From Ectocarpus siliculosus (Eukaryota; Sar; Phaeophyceae; Ectocarpales; Ectocarpaceae): a DNA stretch of 49,148 nt. Of this stretch, positions 10,389 to 21,100 are shown piece by piece (position 1 is the stretch's first letter; each line of letters begins with the position of its first letter). The notes below the pieces were generated by a model. It saw only the letters and a list, made by a program, of their open reading frames with translations, ran no database searches and was not told the origin of the DNA. The DNA is taken from NCBI GenBank assembly GCA_000310025.1, contig FN649741.1:2430357-2479504 (forward strand), written 5' to 3'. The translations under genes were made by a program, and so were the position numbers.

Positions 10389-11471
10389 ATGCAGCTCGTC
10401 GAGCACTCAGTTGCGTCTTCGTCTAGAAGGACTTACACGTCAGGCTTCAACTCTTGGTGCACGTTTCGCAGGCTGACGGAGAAGCCCAAGTTCCTAGGGC
10501 AACGTGCCGGGGACCTTCATGTGTGGGAGTTGATAGACTTCGTAGCCTGGTGTTTCGAGTCTGAGGGTAATCTAGCGAGTACAATATCCGGAAAACTCAC
10601 GGCTGTACAACAATTTCATAGGCTGGAAGCTTCTGTCGAGCTAGACTTGTCGTCTCCGATGTTGAAATGTGCGCTAAGGGGGATTGCGAGGAACCACGTG
10701 GCTGTGGGGACGGTACGCCGTGTGCGCCTGCCTGTGTCTTGGCGTATGCTGCTGGACGGGGAAAGCGCAAGCCAGAACTGGGGGGAAGGGGGCAGAGTGA
10801 TGTGGCTGTGTCTGTGCTTGTCCTATCTCTTTATCACACGGTCTGATGAGGTGTTCGCGAATGATGCGGGCAGGGTGCATGAGGCACACTGTCTTACGAG
10901 GGCGGACGTAGCATTGTTTGCTGGCGAGACGCAATTAGTCTTTAGTCACTATCGTAGAGCAGACCGTGTCGAAATGAGGTTTAGAGGGCACAAGGCCGAT
11001 CAAGAGCAGAAAGGAAACATACGGGTTCGTACGCGAGACGAAGTCACCGGACCGCAGTCAGGTGTGAGAGCACGCGGTGGCGCGGTGGCTCTTGTGGTGG
11101 AGCTGTTATCGTGTCATGCGACGTTCCCTGACTCCGCACCGTTGGCTTCGTACCGTAGTGGAAGAGCAGTGAGAGTAGTGAGGTATACTGCTGCCCTCCG
11201 TGCACTCAGAGAAGTGGTAGCGAGGTCGGGGCGTAACCCCCAGGAGTACGCGTTGCACTCGTTGCGAATTGGAGGCGCGACGGCTCTTGCATCGGGCGGA
11301 GACATCGCAGAACGAGTGATTCAGAGAGAAGGGAAGTGGAGGTCGGATGCATACAAGCCGTACGCGCGAAACAATGTAGAGGATTCGCGGCGAGTGTCAC
11401 GGAAACTTACAGACGGCAGTAGGATCGTATCGAGACAGCCGGGGGAGGGGACCGTCTGGGGGAACGGATAG
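10389..11471 (+). CDS. Tyrosine recombinase of DIRS-like element
   Basis: A 360-residue protein from ATG 10389; the frame stays open upstream to at least 10317 with no earlier ATG, so the start is uncertain. It has the phage-integrase catalytic set: R151 in YLFITRSDEVF, a basic residue at K202 in RGHKADQ, H290-x-x-R293 in ALHSLRIGGATALASGG, W318 in GKWRSDA, and the nucleophile Y325 (or Y322) in YKPYAR. The N-terminal 100 residues (SSSRRTYTSGFNSWCTF) match the SAM-like core-binding domain typical of DIRS and Crypton recombinases. It should cut and rejoin the element's circular DNA at the split-repeat junction. The frame is intact with no stops, and B1 begins 41 bp after the stop, so the enzyme may still be active. 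DIRS membership is set by the split repeats, since Cryptons lack them. Confidence 0.88.
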   Translation: MQLVEHSVASSSRRTYTSGFNSWCTFRRLTEKPKFLGQRAGDLHVWELIDFVAWCFESEGNLASTISGKLTAVQQFHRLEASVELDLSSPMLKCALRGIARNHVAVGTVRRVRLPVSWRMLLDGESASQNWGEGGRVMWLCLCLSYLFITRSDEVFANDAGRVHEAHCLTRADVALFAGETQLVFSHYRRADRVEMRFRGHKADQEQKGNIRVRTRDEVTGPQSGVRARGGAVALVVELLSCHATFPDSAPLASYRSGRAVRVVRYTAALRALREVVARSGRNPQEYALHSLRIGGATALASGGDIAERVIQREGKWRSDAYKPYARNNVEDSRRVSRKLTDGSRIVSRQPGEGTVWGNG

Positions 11472-11512
11472 TTGACTTATTCGGTAGTCGTCCAGAAACT
11501 GACCTCGATGTG

Positions 11513-11750
11513 GGTGTTGTAGAATGGTGTGTACCATTTGAGGACTTGGTCAGTTTTGGGACTCCTGCGTTTGCAGTCGTAGTCCCCCGGCTAGTATTTG
11601 TGGGGAGAGAGATGGATTTGTAAGAGTTGACGCCGGCCTTTGCAGCTAACGCGGCCGGAGAGACGATGAGCGTTTCGTGCGTCTCTCTCCCCAACACGTA
11701 GCCTAGAAACCGAAGAAATAATGAAGCAATTCGAAAGAAAACAAAATAAA
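11513..11750 (+). repeat. Split direct repeat B1
   Basis: 238 bp starting ggtgttgtagaatggtgtg and ending gaaaacaaaataaa, located 41 bp after the recombinase stop codon. The same sequence is found at 12083-12320. It overlaps A2 by three bases (AAA, 11748-11750). Confidence 0.85.
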
Positions 11751-12013
11751 AGGAAGGTTTGTTCGTCGAAGCAGATAGAATAAACTGGTGTTTATTTTGT
11801 AACAGTCGAATTAGAATTTGGCTTCATTTTCTACCGGAAACCCAGGGTCACGGTGTTTGGAATTATTAGTCTATAGTTGGGGGTGTCATTCCGTGATCGA
11901 GTCCACGCAGGGGCTGTAGCAAAGTCGGGTAACGTGTGACAGCTACAGAGCGCGTGAAGCAACGGAAGGACAGCAGCAGCCGCCTAACGCAGTAGCGGCG
12001 GCAGTTTAGAAAA
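11748..12013 (+). repeat. Split direct repeat A2
   Basis: 266-bp second copy of A1, abutting B1 to form the internal B1-A2 block. It is followed by 69 bp of unique sequence (12014-12082) before B2. Confidence 0.85.
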
Positions 12014-12082
12014 TCCCGCCCTCCCATCCCTTTTCTTTCGAAGGTGGGGGCATAAGTTTCGGGAATATTCGGTATCTAGTCA

Positions 12083-12320
12083 GGTGTTGTAGAATGGTGT
12101 GTACCATTTGAGGACTTGGTCAGTTTTGGGACTCCTGCGTTTGCAGTCGTAGTCCCCCGGCTAGTATTTGTGGGGAGAGAGATGGATTTGTAAGAGTTGA
12201 CGCCGGCCTTTGCAGCTAACGCGGCCGGAGAGACGATGAGCGTTTCGTGCGTCTCTCTCCCCAACACGTAGCCTAGAAACCGAAGAAATAATGAAGCAAT
12301 TCGAAAGAAAACAAAATAAA
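12083..12320 (+). repeat. Split direct repeat B2 (right end of DIRS-like element)
   Basis: 238-bp copy of B1 ending ...acaaaataaa, followed by flanking cccttcctgtaatcac. The terminal AAA matches the first three bases of A1, so the empty site probably carried a single AAA between ...gagaaac and cccttcc.... Confidence 0.85.
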
Positions 12321-14060
12321 CCCTTCCTGTAATCACAACCGGGTCTGAAGATCCAAAATCATGCATGTGGACATACATTACAGTATGTAAAGTAGATACA
12401 GTTCGACAGAGAGCAGCTGACGAAGCGCCTTTGAAGGATGGTTTTGTTTCGATGCAATTCCGACTACGTTTTGTGCAGAAAGATCGCACTCGCACATGGA
12501 CATCTCCTCATTTCTATGTCATCTACCCCCGGGGCCCGTGATTTGTGTGCGTGTGTGCAAACTTTCACGACAACGCATATGTGTGCTCTAAATAGGTAGA
12601 TGTTGGAGGCTGTATCTTCCCGAAAGAGCCAGTTCTCGAGGAAGGCAAGAATCAAGAGGCATCATTGATCAACCCAACTCATACACTTCGGAGTGATGCA
12701 GCGGTAGGGGGGTCACCAACTTTCGGGTATTGTAGGGGAGACACACTCTACTTGAACCTGTCGGTTGCAGCGTTTCGATGTTGGATCACCGCAACAGGGC
12801 TACACACGATTTCTCGCGAAAGAGTAAGATTCCACCTCAAAAGTGCACCCCCTTGCCTGTAGCATCACTCCTTCGCCCATCGTTCATGCTGAAATCGCAC
12901 CGGAGAGGAGCTACCGTCTGGTGTGAATGAGCGCACTCCCCGATAGACCGACGGTCATACTGCCGTGTTATGGTATTGGGTATTTGGAGGTAGCCATGTA
13001 GACTATTGGTGTTATCCATGGTTAATTTCTCGGCGCAAGATGTTTGATTACGACGTCTTGAGAATATCGGCTTTATGCCGGGCCGTTTGCCCTTCTGTTC
13101 AGTGTGAGATCGGGTGCGATTGACGTGACAATCGGCTTGTGTCGGATTCTGACTGCACGGTGTGCGTACGAGGAGGTAGAGAGGCATAATCAAGTAAATA
13201 ACATCGGGAAGCAGCAACACAATCTGGGTATGTGGTCGGGACAAGTTCCACACAGCCGTGACAATAACAAGAGGTGCAAAATATAATTCCAGCCGTAACT
13301 CGATTTCTTGTCAGCCAAGCGACTCAATTGTTGACAAGCCAAGCGGCTGCGGAGACCCGGGCGCTTGTTCCATAGTGAGGAGTGCCCCGGATCTTCACGA
13401 AACCACCGTTTTCCAGTAGCCCTCGCAGGGTTATTCGATTCAGCAAACATGTTGGATAACGCATACAATCGGGGGAGTAGGGTTCGGGTTGGGGTTAGGG
13501 AACAGGGTCTGCGTCCCCCCTACTTGTTCTATTTCCTCATGAACTTGTTAACCTCGCGAAGTTAGATCGCGCCTGTAGCCGCTACCATCGATCGTGGTAG
13601 CCAGCAGCCAGGCTCCTGTTCGCACCACGAGAAGCCCAGTGCGATTGGCACAGCGAACGGGAGAGATATTTGTAGGTCATCACGTCAACCCGTGTTTTAA
13701 CCCTCCACCTATAAGCAATATTTAGGAGAACGAAGTGCTTCGAAGTATGCTAAACTACTTGTAAGAAGACACGATGCCTGCGGGCGGGAGTGGGAAGATC
13801 GACACACGTTTTGAAGAAGCTTTTGCCCTTCGGTCCGTGGTCCAAAATAACAAATAACAGTGTAGAGAAGAAGAAAAACAGAGCTTGTACACTAGAACAT
13901 TGAAACGATGGTGGTGTGCACCACACAACGAAGGCCCGTACCAGGCAATACTTGACGTACAGGATAGCGCCAAGGATAAAAGTCACCGAGGCCGAAAATT
14001 GGCATTTTCATTACGTTCCGGTGTCACCTTGGCGCAGCCTAGCGCATTTCTTACAGGATT
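12321..14060. other. Intergenic region upstream of dispanin copy 2
   Basis: Outside the small inverted-repeat element I see no supportable gene. A degenerate telomere-like motif (gggttcgggttggggttagg) is near 13479. The last few hundred bases should contain the promoter and 5' UTR of the dispanin gene; no clear TATA box is visible. Confidence 0.4.
12690..12872. mobile_element. Small terminal-inverted-repeat element (MITE-like), copy 2, inverted
   Basis: This is a diverged inverted copy of 3898-4079. It begins ggagtgatgcagcggtag and ends gcatcactcc, again imperfect inverted termini with GGAGTGATGC. Both sides are bordered by TTC (acttc before, ttcgcc after), a possible 3-bp target duplication. 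It is non-coding. The two copies flank the DIRS-like element in opposite orientation. Confidence 0.55.
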
Positions 14061-16144
14061 ATGGCGAAAAGCTCCAAATCTGGCTCGGATGCGGGCGTGT
14101 TCTTGGCTGAAGACGTTGCCGAGCAAGGATTTGAGGCGCCCTCAAGCATGCTACAGGGTGGGGGCGTGGAAGGTGAGTTCAACATATGCTGCTGTTGTAC
14201 ACAGCAAATTTCCCTGGATCGATTGGTGCTGGCAGCAGGGCCTTGGTAATGGTGATGAGCCGCAGCCATTCTCAATGTATGGCAAAAGCTCCGTTGCCTC
14301 CGCTCGCGAGACAGGACCTCAAAACGAGCTTCCCCTCAACTGGTTGCGTTCCGCCTCAACACGGGGTGTACATGTTACCCCCCCCCCCCGCCCGCCACCC
14401 TGTCTGGTTTGGTATTACGGTGCCCCGCTCGTCCCCTCTCCACTTGTTGTATTTGGCTCTGTCTCTTTGCTTGTTCTGCCCCCATCTACAGTATCTCTAC
14501 AAGTCACATGCTTTTTCCTCCCTCTCTCACCCTCCTCCCTCTTTCCCCGGTTGTTCCCGTCGTGTTCACCCGTTTCCAATCGAAACGACTGTTTTTTTAC
14601 CGGCCTCCTCCTCCATGGTGGTCTTGTCTTCGTCTGCCGTTCGTTGCCCTTCCTGGGTGCGTTGGGGCAGGCCAGGTACCTCCTAACAACTACGCTGGCC
14701 TCGCGTGGTGCAGGTAAAAGGACGAGGAGAACGGTCGTAAGACCGATCCCAGCTGTAGCAGCATTGCACACGACAAACGAACGCCCTGGTGTTCTAGAAA
14801 GTTTTACAACAAACGAAATACGCGTACGAGATTGTTCTTAAAAGGGGGTGCGATGGAGTATTTTCAGTGAGAACATCCCTCGAAGTACTTTTGCTCAACG
14901 CCTGCCTGTAGTCAGGGGAGCAAAAACGAAGATGAGCGGTGGTTACTATTTTTCCACGCGGTGCTTGAGTACGTATCGTGTTAAACGCGCCTGCGCGTGG
15001 CTGTTCATTTGTAGATTTTTTTCTGTTCGCCTTGCACCTCTTCCGATGCCCGCCGAACCGATGGTCAGTCTCACCAACGGGCAGACTCTGGTTCGAGCCT
15101 GAATGCAGATGGAAGAGAGCGCTTCATGGGGCCACGTTTTTGCTACCTGGTATATAACTGGCGCATCGAACTGCCAGATTAGTGTACTCTGGACTCTAAA
15201 CGGACAGCACTGCCTCCCTGATATCCCCCTGGCGCTCCGTGCTTGAGTATCACACGTACGAAATTTCCCGCACCCCGCGTTCTTTGCTGAAAGATTTGAC
15301 TGGTACGTTTCACTGGGTTTCGCATCCGTCCGGTGAAAGTGCCGTCGGATTTGTTCCTTTTCAGCTGTACCGGTCTCGCTTGTCCTTTGGAACTTACCCT
15401 GTGTTGCCCTTAAGCCCCCTCTTTTTGCGTGTACCTCGCTTCCCCGCTCCCTCTCCGCTCGTTCGTGCTGTCTTTTGGAACGTGCGCGCCCGCAGCTGCT
15501 TTTTCTGCTGCTGGCCGATTGGCCTGTATGCCATCATAACTTCGAACAGCGTCTACTCAAAATGGCAGAGCGGCAATTACCAGGTGAGACTACGTTATAC
15601 CTCCATCGAAGTACATTATTATCTTTCATTTTTTGCTCGACACTCCAAAAATAGTTGCGTATCCAAAGCCAACGACACCAAGGACGCACGCTCCATCGAA
15701 CGTATGAATTGTGTTGCAGACCCGCACACGCGCGTGCACAAGCCTGCATAATACGACCGGTTGGCGGCCAGCCGTTCCACTGTCAGCGCATGGATGAGCT
15801 ACTCAGAGCAATTCAGATTGAACAGGGAAGCGGTGCAGCCCATCCATCCACCAGCAAGCGCGAGGATATCTTGCTCATTTCGAAGTATGCCTACATCCGC
15901 GAGAACGTTCAGGTGCTACATACATACATGAACCATACCTTTCCTCGCGTGCCCGTCCCCCTGCCGCACGCACCCATTCCCCCCATTGCAAACAATACTG
16001 AAACTACATGTACCTATGCAGGGGGCCAAAGAAGCGTCGGAGACCACCAGGCAAGCCTCCATCGCGTCTATTGGCATTGGGACCATTCTCTTCCTGTTGT
16101 ATATGTTAACCGCAGGCTCGGCGGCCAGCGGAAGCCATCCGTAG
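14061..16144 (+). CDS. CD225/dispanin-family small membrane protein, copy 2 (complete)
   Basis: Four exons give a 121-residue protein: 14061-14172, 14671-14713, 15496-15583 and 16022-16144 (stop TAG). Donors are gtgagt, gtaaaa and gtgaga; acceptors are CAG. Phases 1, 2 and 0 agree with copy 1. The start ATG has A at -3. The N-terminus (MAKSSKSGSDAGVFLAEDVA...) is polar. QVPPNNYAGLAWC leads into the first hydrophobic segment with the cysteine cluster SCFFCCWPIGLYAIIT, then KWQSGNYQ, GAKEASETTRQASIAS and the second hydrophobic segment IGIGTILFLLYMLTA. This order is diagnostic of CD225 (Pfam Dispanin) proteins, small membrane proteins of plasma membrane or endosome in animals. No substrate or pathway can be read. 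The cysteines beside segment one are plausible palmitoylation sites, by analogy with IFITM. Confidence 0.83.
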
Positions 16145-16735
16145 ACGGCGAGGGTAGGCACGGAATGATCAACAAGCATCATCCGCCTTGCCATCGGCTT
16201 TCGTTCATGTTATTTTTGGTTGTTTCCTGCCATGGGGAGAAATCTGTACAACAGGCAGCGGTCGCCGTCGATTGCTTGAAGTAAGGCCGCGCGACAACGA
16301 TGTACGGCAACCCTTGTTCACGTCGAACGGCGATTCGCAAGGAAACGTTTGTTGCCGGGGTTGCAAGATGGACCCGGAACGGTGTAAAGCCAGCGCAAGG
16401 AGCGATCCCACTAGCCCGGTGGGCGCCAATGCCTGTACAATGGCCTTCCTGTGTGCATGTAGAGTGGAGGCTCCCAGTCCAGATTGAAGCCTGTGCCGCT
16501 GCTGCTGCTTCTCTGCTACCACCGACTCCAGATATGTATGTAGCTGGCCTGGATATGCTCGAGAGGTTTGTTTGTGGCCCCTTCATTGCCATTCCGAGTG
16601 TTTTTATTGTAGCACGACAAAACGTGGTTTGACTCACATAGACGTAAAGTTGAACGGTAGACCACTGAATGTTGAGACGCCACACGCAACCTGGACTTGG
16701 CCTTTTGGGCCCTAACACCCGCTGCATGCGGAAGA
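14510..16735 (+). repeat. Right copy of the dispanin segmental duplication
   Basis: This is the partner of 1-2905, in the same orientation about 14.5 kb away. Exons, introns and about 0.6 kb downstream still align, though introns are clearly diverged. The unit here is shorter downstream (about 0.6 kb against 1.3 kb on the left). Confidence 0.65.
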
Positions 16736-18178
16736 ACTATGCTGTAAGTACGTAGTCTACCGACTCGTTGTTTGGTAAGTCGAACGATTATATACCCTCT
16801 TTTTTGGCGGTGCCGTTCGCCCTAGAGTAGGTTGGCCAGTAGACTATTGGATGGATGATACAGAATACAGTAGATATGTGTGACATACGTCGGCGTGGCG
16901 CAACCCTTTGATGTATAACGGGCAGTCAGGGGCATTATTCGCGTGTAGCCTGAAGGGCTGGGCGCGAAATTGTTCGTTGAAACCAACCCATGCGGCCACC
17001 AGCTTCAACCTTGTCCAACGTCCCGTCGAAGGCATTGAACGTGCGTCGCGGCCAAAAACAAACGACGGCAGGCGAAAAAGCCGACAGCAGTTCTTCGGTT
17101 CATTGTCTTCGTTTTGTTCAGACGTTAAATGCTGCAACAGCCACACCAGGCAAGCACGAAGGAAAGAGCAGGAACGCACTATAATAACCGCGTTGGGGCC
17201 ACGCGGCAACCAAAACAACCAAGAACGACCACACCCTCGCCACCACAAACACAACAAAATCGAGCACCGGACCGACCACGAAGCATGCAATCACTACTGT
17301 ATCGCACACGCGCCGACAGACACAAACCACGGAGTACAGAGAGGAAGTTCATTGTTGGTTTAGAGTTGCCGAATCCCACCGTGTCTTGTTTTTGTTTACC
17401 TGTTACGTGTGCCATGCACCACAAAGCCGTCCCCCCCTCCCCCGTTTAGCAGCGTTCAACCGTCACGGCCCCCCTGAAATCGCGCATGTTTTCGAACGGC
17501 CTCGCGTGCAAGGTTGGATACCAGAAACCAGCGCCGTCCGTCGGCTGCCTATATTACACCCTCGCTGCTGTTGTAGCTTGCGATATGAACGCCTATACCT
17601 CTAATCGTACCCCGGCCGTCTTCGACGCGAGATATGCCTTACACCACTGCAAATACCGCACCAGACATTCTCCATAACCCCAACAGTTGCAGCAGGTCGT
17701 CCACAAAACGGCTGCGAATAGGGGCTTCCATTCCACTCCACCAACCTAGCGTCGGATCTCAACATACACCGAGTGGGGGGGGGGCAATTATAGATTTATT
17801 GAGAGCGTTTTGCGCCCAGGGTATCTCATGTACAAACCTCGCCCCTACGTTCGCAACGCTGGAACAAAGGATTCTTCCATCAGGCGCACTCATCCAACCC
17901 ACAATCTCGCTCCTGCCCCCCTTCCACTCGCCACTAGTTCGAAATCCTCTGGGTCCCGTCATAACCTCCCCGACTAGTAGCGTGTTCCGTTACAATGTAC
18001 GAAAAAACAAACAATCCGCACTCTGCAAAAACAGGCAACATCACGACATGGTACAATTCCCAGAGCCTTTCGCGCCGCCGGAGCCACCGCGAACCACAGA
18101 CATAGCAAGGAGCCAACGACGCTCTACATAAACTGCCTTGCCACGAGGGGGGAGCCCGGCGGGAGGGTGGGCGGACAA
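16145..18178. other. Intergenic region between convergent dispanin and TNPO3 genes
   Basis: The two genes converge here, so the stretch should carry both 3' UTRs. It contains downstream remnants of the duplication (to about 16735, with a weak block near 17145-17175). No domain-bearing frame is seen; the open frames at 15655-16284, 16908-17363 and 17634-18131 overlap others on both strands and show no family resemblance. Confidence 0.45.
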
Positions 18179-21100
18179 CTAAGGGTCGGACCAGCTCCTC
18201 TGGTTCTGGAAGCACACGGAAGTGAACCTCGCCACCGCGGTGTCGAACGACTCCCTCCCCTTGTCCGCCTGCGCCCCGAACAACTTCTCCATAAGCTCTT
18301 GCTTCTGGTAGTTGTCTGCCACCTTCGCCGGCAGTGCCCCGAGAACCTGCTGCAACCACTCCTGCAAGACCGGGAGGAGAGGTCAAAAACACGTCAAAGC
18401 AAGACGAAAAAATTGAGGGGAACCATCGCTAGTTTAGGGGGGCAAACAAGAACGCGGGTCCTGCCGCAACCGCTCCCGCAAGAAGGCGGAGGTAAAACAC
18501 GTCTCAACGCACGCTAAGAACACGAACGAGTTGTAAGAGGGAAAACTTATGCATCCGTTACTGGGTGCAAGCAAGGCACGCGGTAAACAACATAGGCGTC
18601 TGTGCGTGTCGCCAGGACGCACAAACAACGGCAGTGGCCCACGCGAACCACGCGGACCGAACTTCCAAGCAAAACACCGAGACCCCTCTGCCCGAACAAG
18701 CACACGTCACGTCCGTTCCCTCATAACCGTTGCACACACCTGCAGCCAGGCGGGACACAGCCGCGAAATTCTCCACATCAATCCCGCCACGGAGCCCCCG
18801 TCCCCGTCGACCGAGTACGACGGTTGCTCCCCCACGCAGCACTTAACCAGCTCCTGGACTAGGCCTGGCCCGTGCTCCCGCAGCACCTGCGCTCGAGCGA
18901 AATAACGACAATCACGAGACCAAGATGCAGAGTGAGAAAGAAAGAAAAAAAGGCCACGGTCGGGACACGTGCGCAACAGGCTTTTCGTCGAGACATGCGC
19001 GGCAGAAACCCAACGCCTCCTTGCCGGGCATGAGATCTGTGCCGGGGAAGCGATTGCTACGCACAGTATCAAACATCCAGCAGACAAGAGTAAATTTCCT
19101 AAAACGCGACTCGCGCACAACGCGGGCGCTAAAATGACCCTCAGGCCCGCTACATGCATCCGAAATATCTACCCACGCACAAACACTGCTCCGTCCTCTC
19201 GAGAACGCGTGGTCAATCTAACAACTGACACGCGCAAAACATGAGTACCCCCCCCCCCAACCCCTTGCCCACCTGCTCCACGGTCGGCATGAACTGCTGA
19301 GCCCTCGGGTTAGCCTTCCCCGTCGGGCCCTCTGCCATCGCGAGCCCCACGACCTCCTCCAGGCAGTGGAGCACCCCCCTCTGAGCCTCTCTGTGGTGAA
19401 GCTGCAGCCCCACCATTCCGCACCGCACCAACGACGACAGCAGGGGACTATTTTTGTGGACCACGCACCGAGGAGCGACCAGAAAACGAAAACGGAGTTT
19501 CCACGCACAACGGAAAATACGTACAGGGAGCGGGGGGGGGGGGGGGGATTGGTCAATAAACAGCAAACCGGGCAGTGTGGTCGAATTACCGACGGGTTGG
19601 AATGCGGGTAGACCCCATCAGGTGCAGATACGACACATCATGCCAACGCCTACAATAGAGTAACACAGGGCACAGGGCACAATCGCCATCCCCCCAACAT
19701 ACCAAAACAAGACCAGGGTCGAGGATTGCCTATTGATAGCAGGCGGGAATGAAGCCGGGATGTTGGCTGTTGGAACATAACCTTCGCCTCTTGCACCTTG
19801 TAACGAGCGGGTCGGGGCAGTAGTCGACGAATCGGCCCACCAGGTAGAAGAACTCCTCTACCACGTCCGGATTAGCCGTAAAGTCATCTAACGTCTGCAG
19901 GGACAACACAGACAGACGAGCGAAACCGGCAGGTGAGAGGTGGCGGGGTGCGTCCGAAAGAGAGAGAGAGAGACTGCAGCGAAACACGCACAAGATGGAG
20001 ATGAACGAGCACATGCGCGCGGACACCGAGGACAAAAAAAAAGTCCCTCGGCCGGCGGCTGGGGTTTCAACAGGCAATCCGAGGGAGTGCGTGCGCGCTG
20101 TGTAACGCGGATTCTCTGTTGTACACAACAAGGAAGAGGCAAGGGCCACACACAGAGGCACGCCATGTATTGTAGAGAAACACAAGACCCCATCGAGCCC
20201 GGCTAGACTTGCGGGGGGGAGTGTGCCTGGAGGAGGGCGGCAAGGCTACATTGGTGGAGCGACACAACGCACGTACAAAGGTTCGAGGCCGTAAAACTGG
20301 TGAATGAGAGGCTGGCCGGGAGGATCTCAATCAGATAAAACACACCAGAAGAAACGAAAGAAAAAAAACGACACTGCTATACTGTATGCATACCAAGGCT
20401 GATACGTCCAGGTATATATTCCGAAAGGCCTATAAACTGGCGCCAGAATAGAAAGGACGAACACACACACGGTATCAAGGCAGCAGCAGATACACTGTTA
20501 ATACACCGCCCGCGAGGAACAATTCCGGATACATGTTAATGTTCACTATGCATAATGGGCGAGACAACCATACAGACCTGAAGACATCGGAAAACCGCCT
20601 GCGCGAAGTCGCTGAGCATCTGGAACAGTACCGCGGTGAACTCGGGCCCCCTCCTGCCGAACTCCGTCACGCAGATGGACCCGCAGTACAGGCACGACGA
20701 GTGAGGGACGACGCTGAACGTGCCCACCAGGTGCGCGATTAGCGGCTACATCATCAACGACAGCGATCAAGGGGGAACGATCCGGGGGCGGGGGGGGTGT
20801 GTGAGATGTTGATTGTCGCCTGCTGCGGTTGGTGACATTGGTTGCTGAGCGTGCAAGAGGGCGGGTAGTAGACGAGGTGGGGTGAGGAGCGTGAGGGAGG
20901 GTTGGGTGGCAGATGTTGAGGAAACTCTGAGTGTGCCCCATTGCGAGGTATGCCAGCGATGAATATACGGCTCCGCCAACGTGGCATGAACACCTTGGGC
21001 AACGTCATCGTAGACATTGGACTCGCCTCAACACCTCCCCCAAAACCGGTTGGCACAGCAAACGCACAGATAATGACCACCTTCCGGTTCATGCCCGTGT

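Larger units (their letters stand above)
6041..12320 (+). mobile_element. DIRS-order (Ngaro/PAT-like) retroelement with split direct repeats, no RT seen
   Basis: The element is defined by two pairs of direct repeats in split order: A1 (6041-6306), B1 (11513-11750), A2 (11748-12013) and B2 (12083-12320). A copies are both 266 bp, B copies both 238 bp, and each pair looks identical by eye. B1 and A2 overlap by AAA. This A1-internal-B1A2-B2 arrangement is known from the Ngaro and PAT groups of DIRS retrotransposons, which integrate through a tyrosine recombinase via a circular intermediate and make no target duplication; none is seen. The interior holds a stem-loop minisatellite (7468-8950), a broken gag-like ORF (9351-10223) and a tyrosine recombinase (10389-11471). 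No reverse transcriptase, RNase H or methyltransferase motif was found in any frame. Near-identical repeats suggest recent insertion. Confidence 0.8.

Noticed and set aside
10389-11471. Crypton or bacterial/phage integrase
   Set aside because: Flanking split direct repeats and an upstream gag-like ORF place it in a DIRS-order element; there is no sign of bacterial origin.
13885-14841. 318-residue open frame on the plus strand
   Set aside because: It overlaps dispanin exons 1 and 2 in another frame and has low-complexity proline/serine/leucine stretches from pyrimidine-rich intron sequence.
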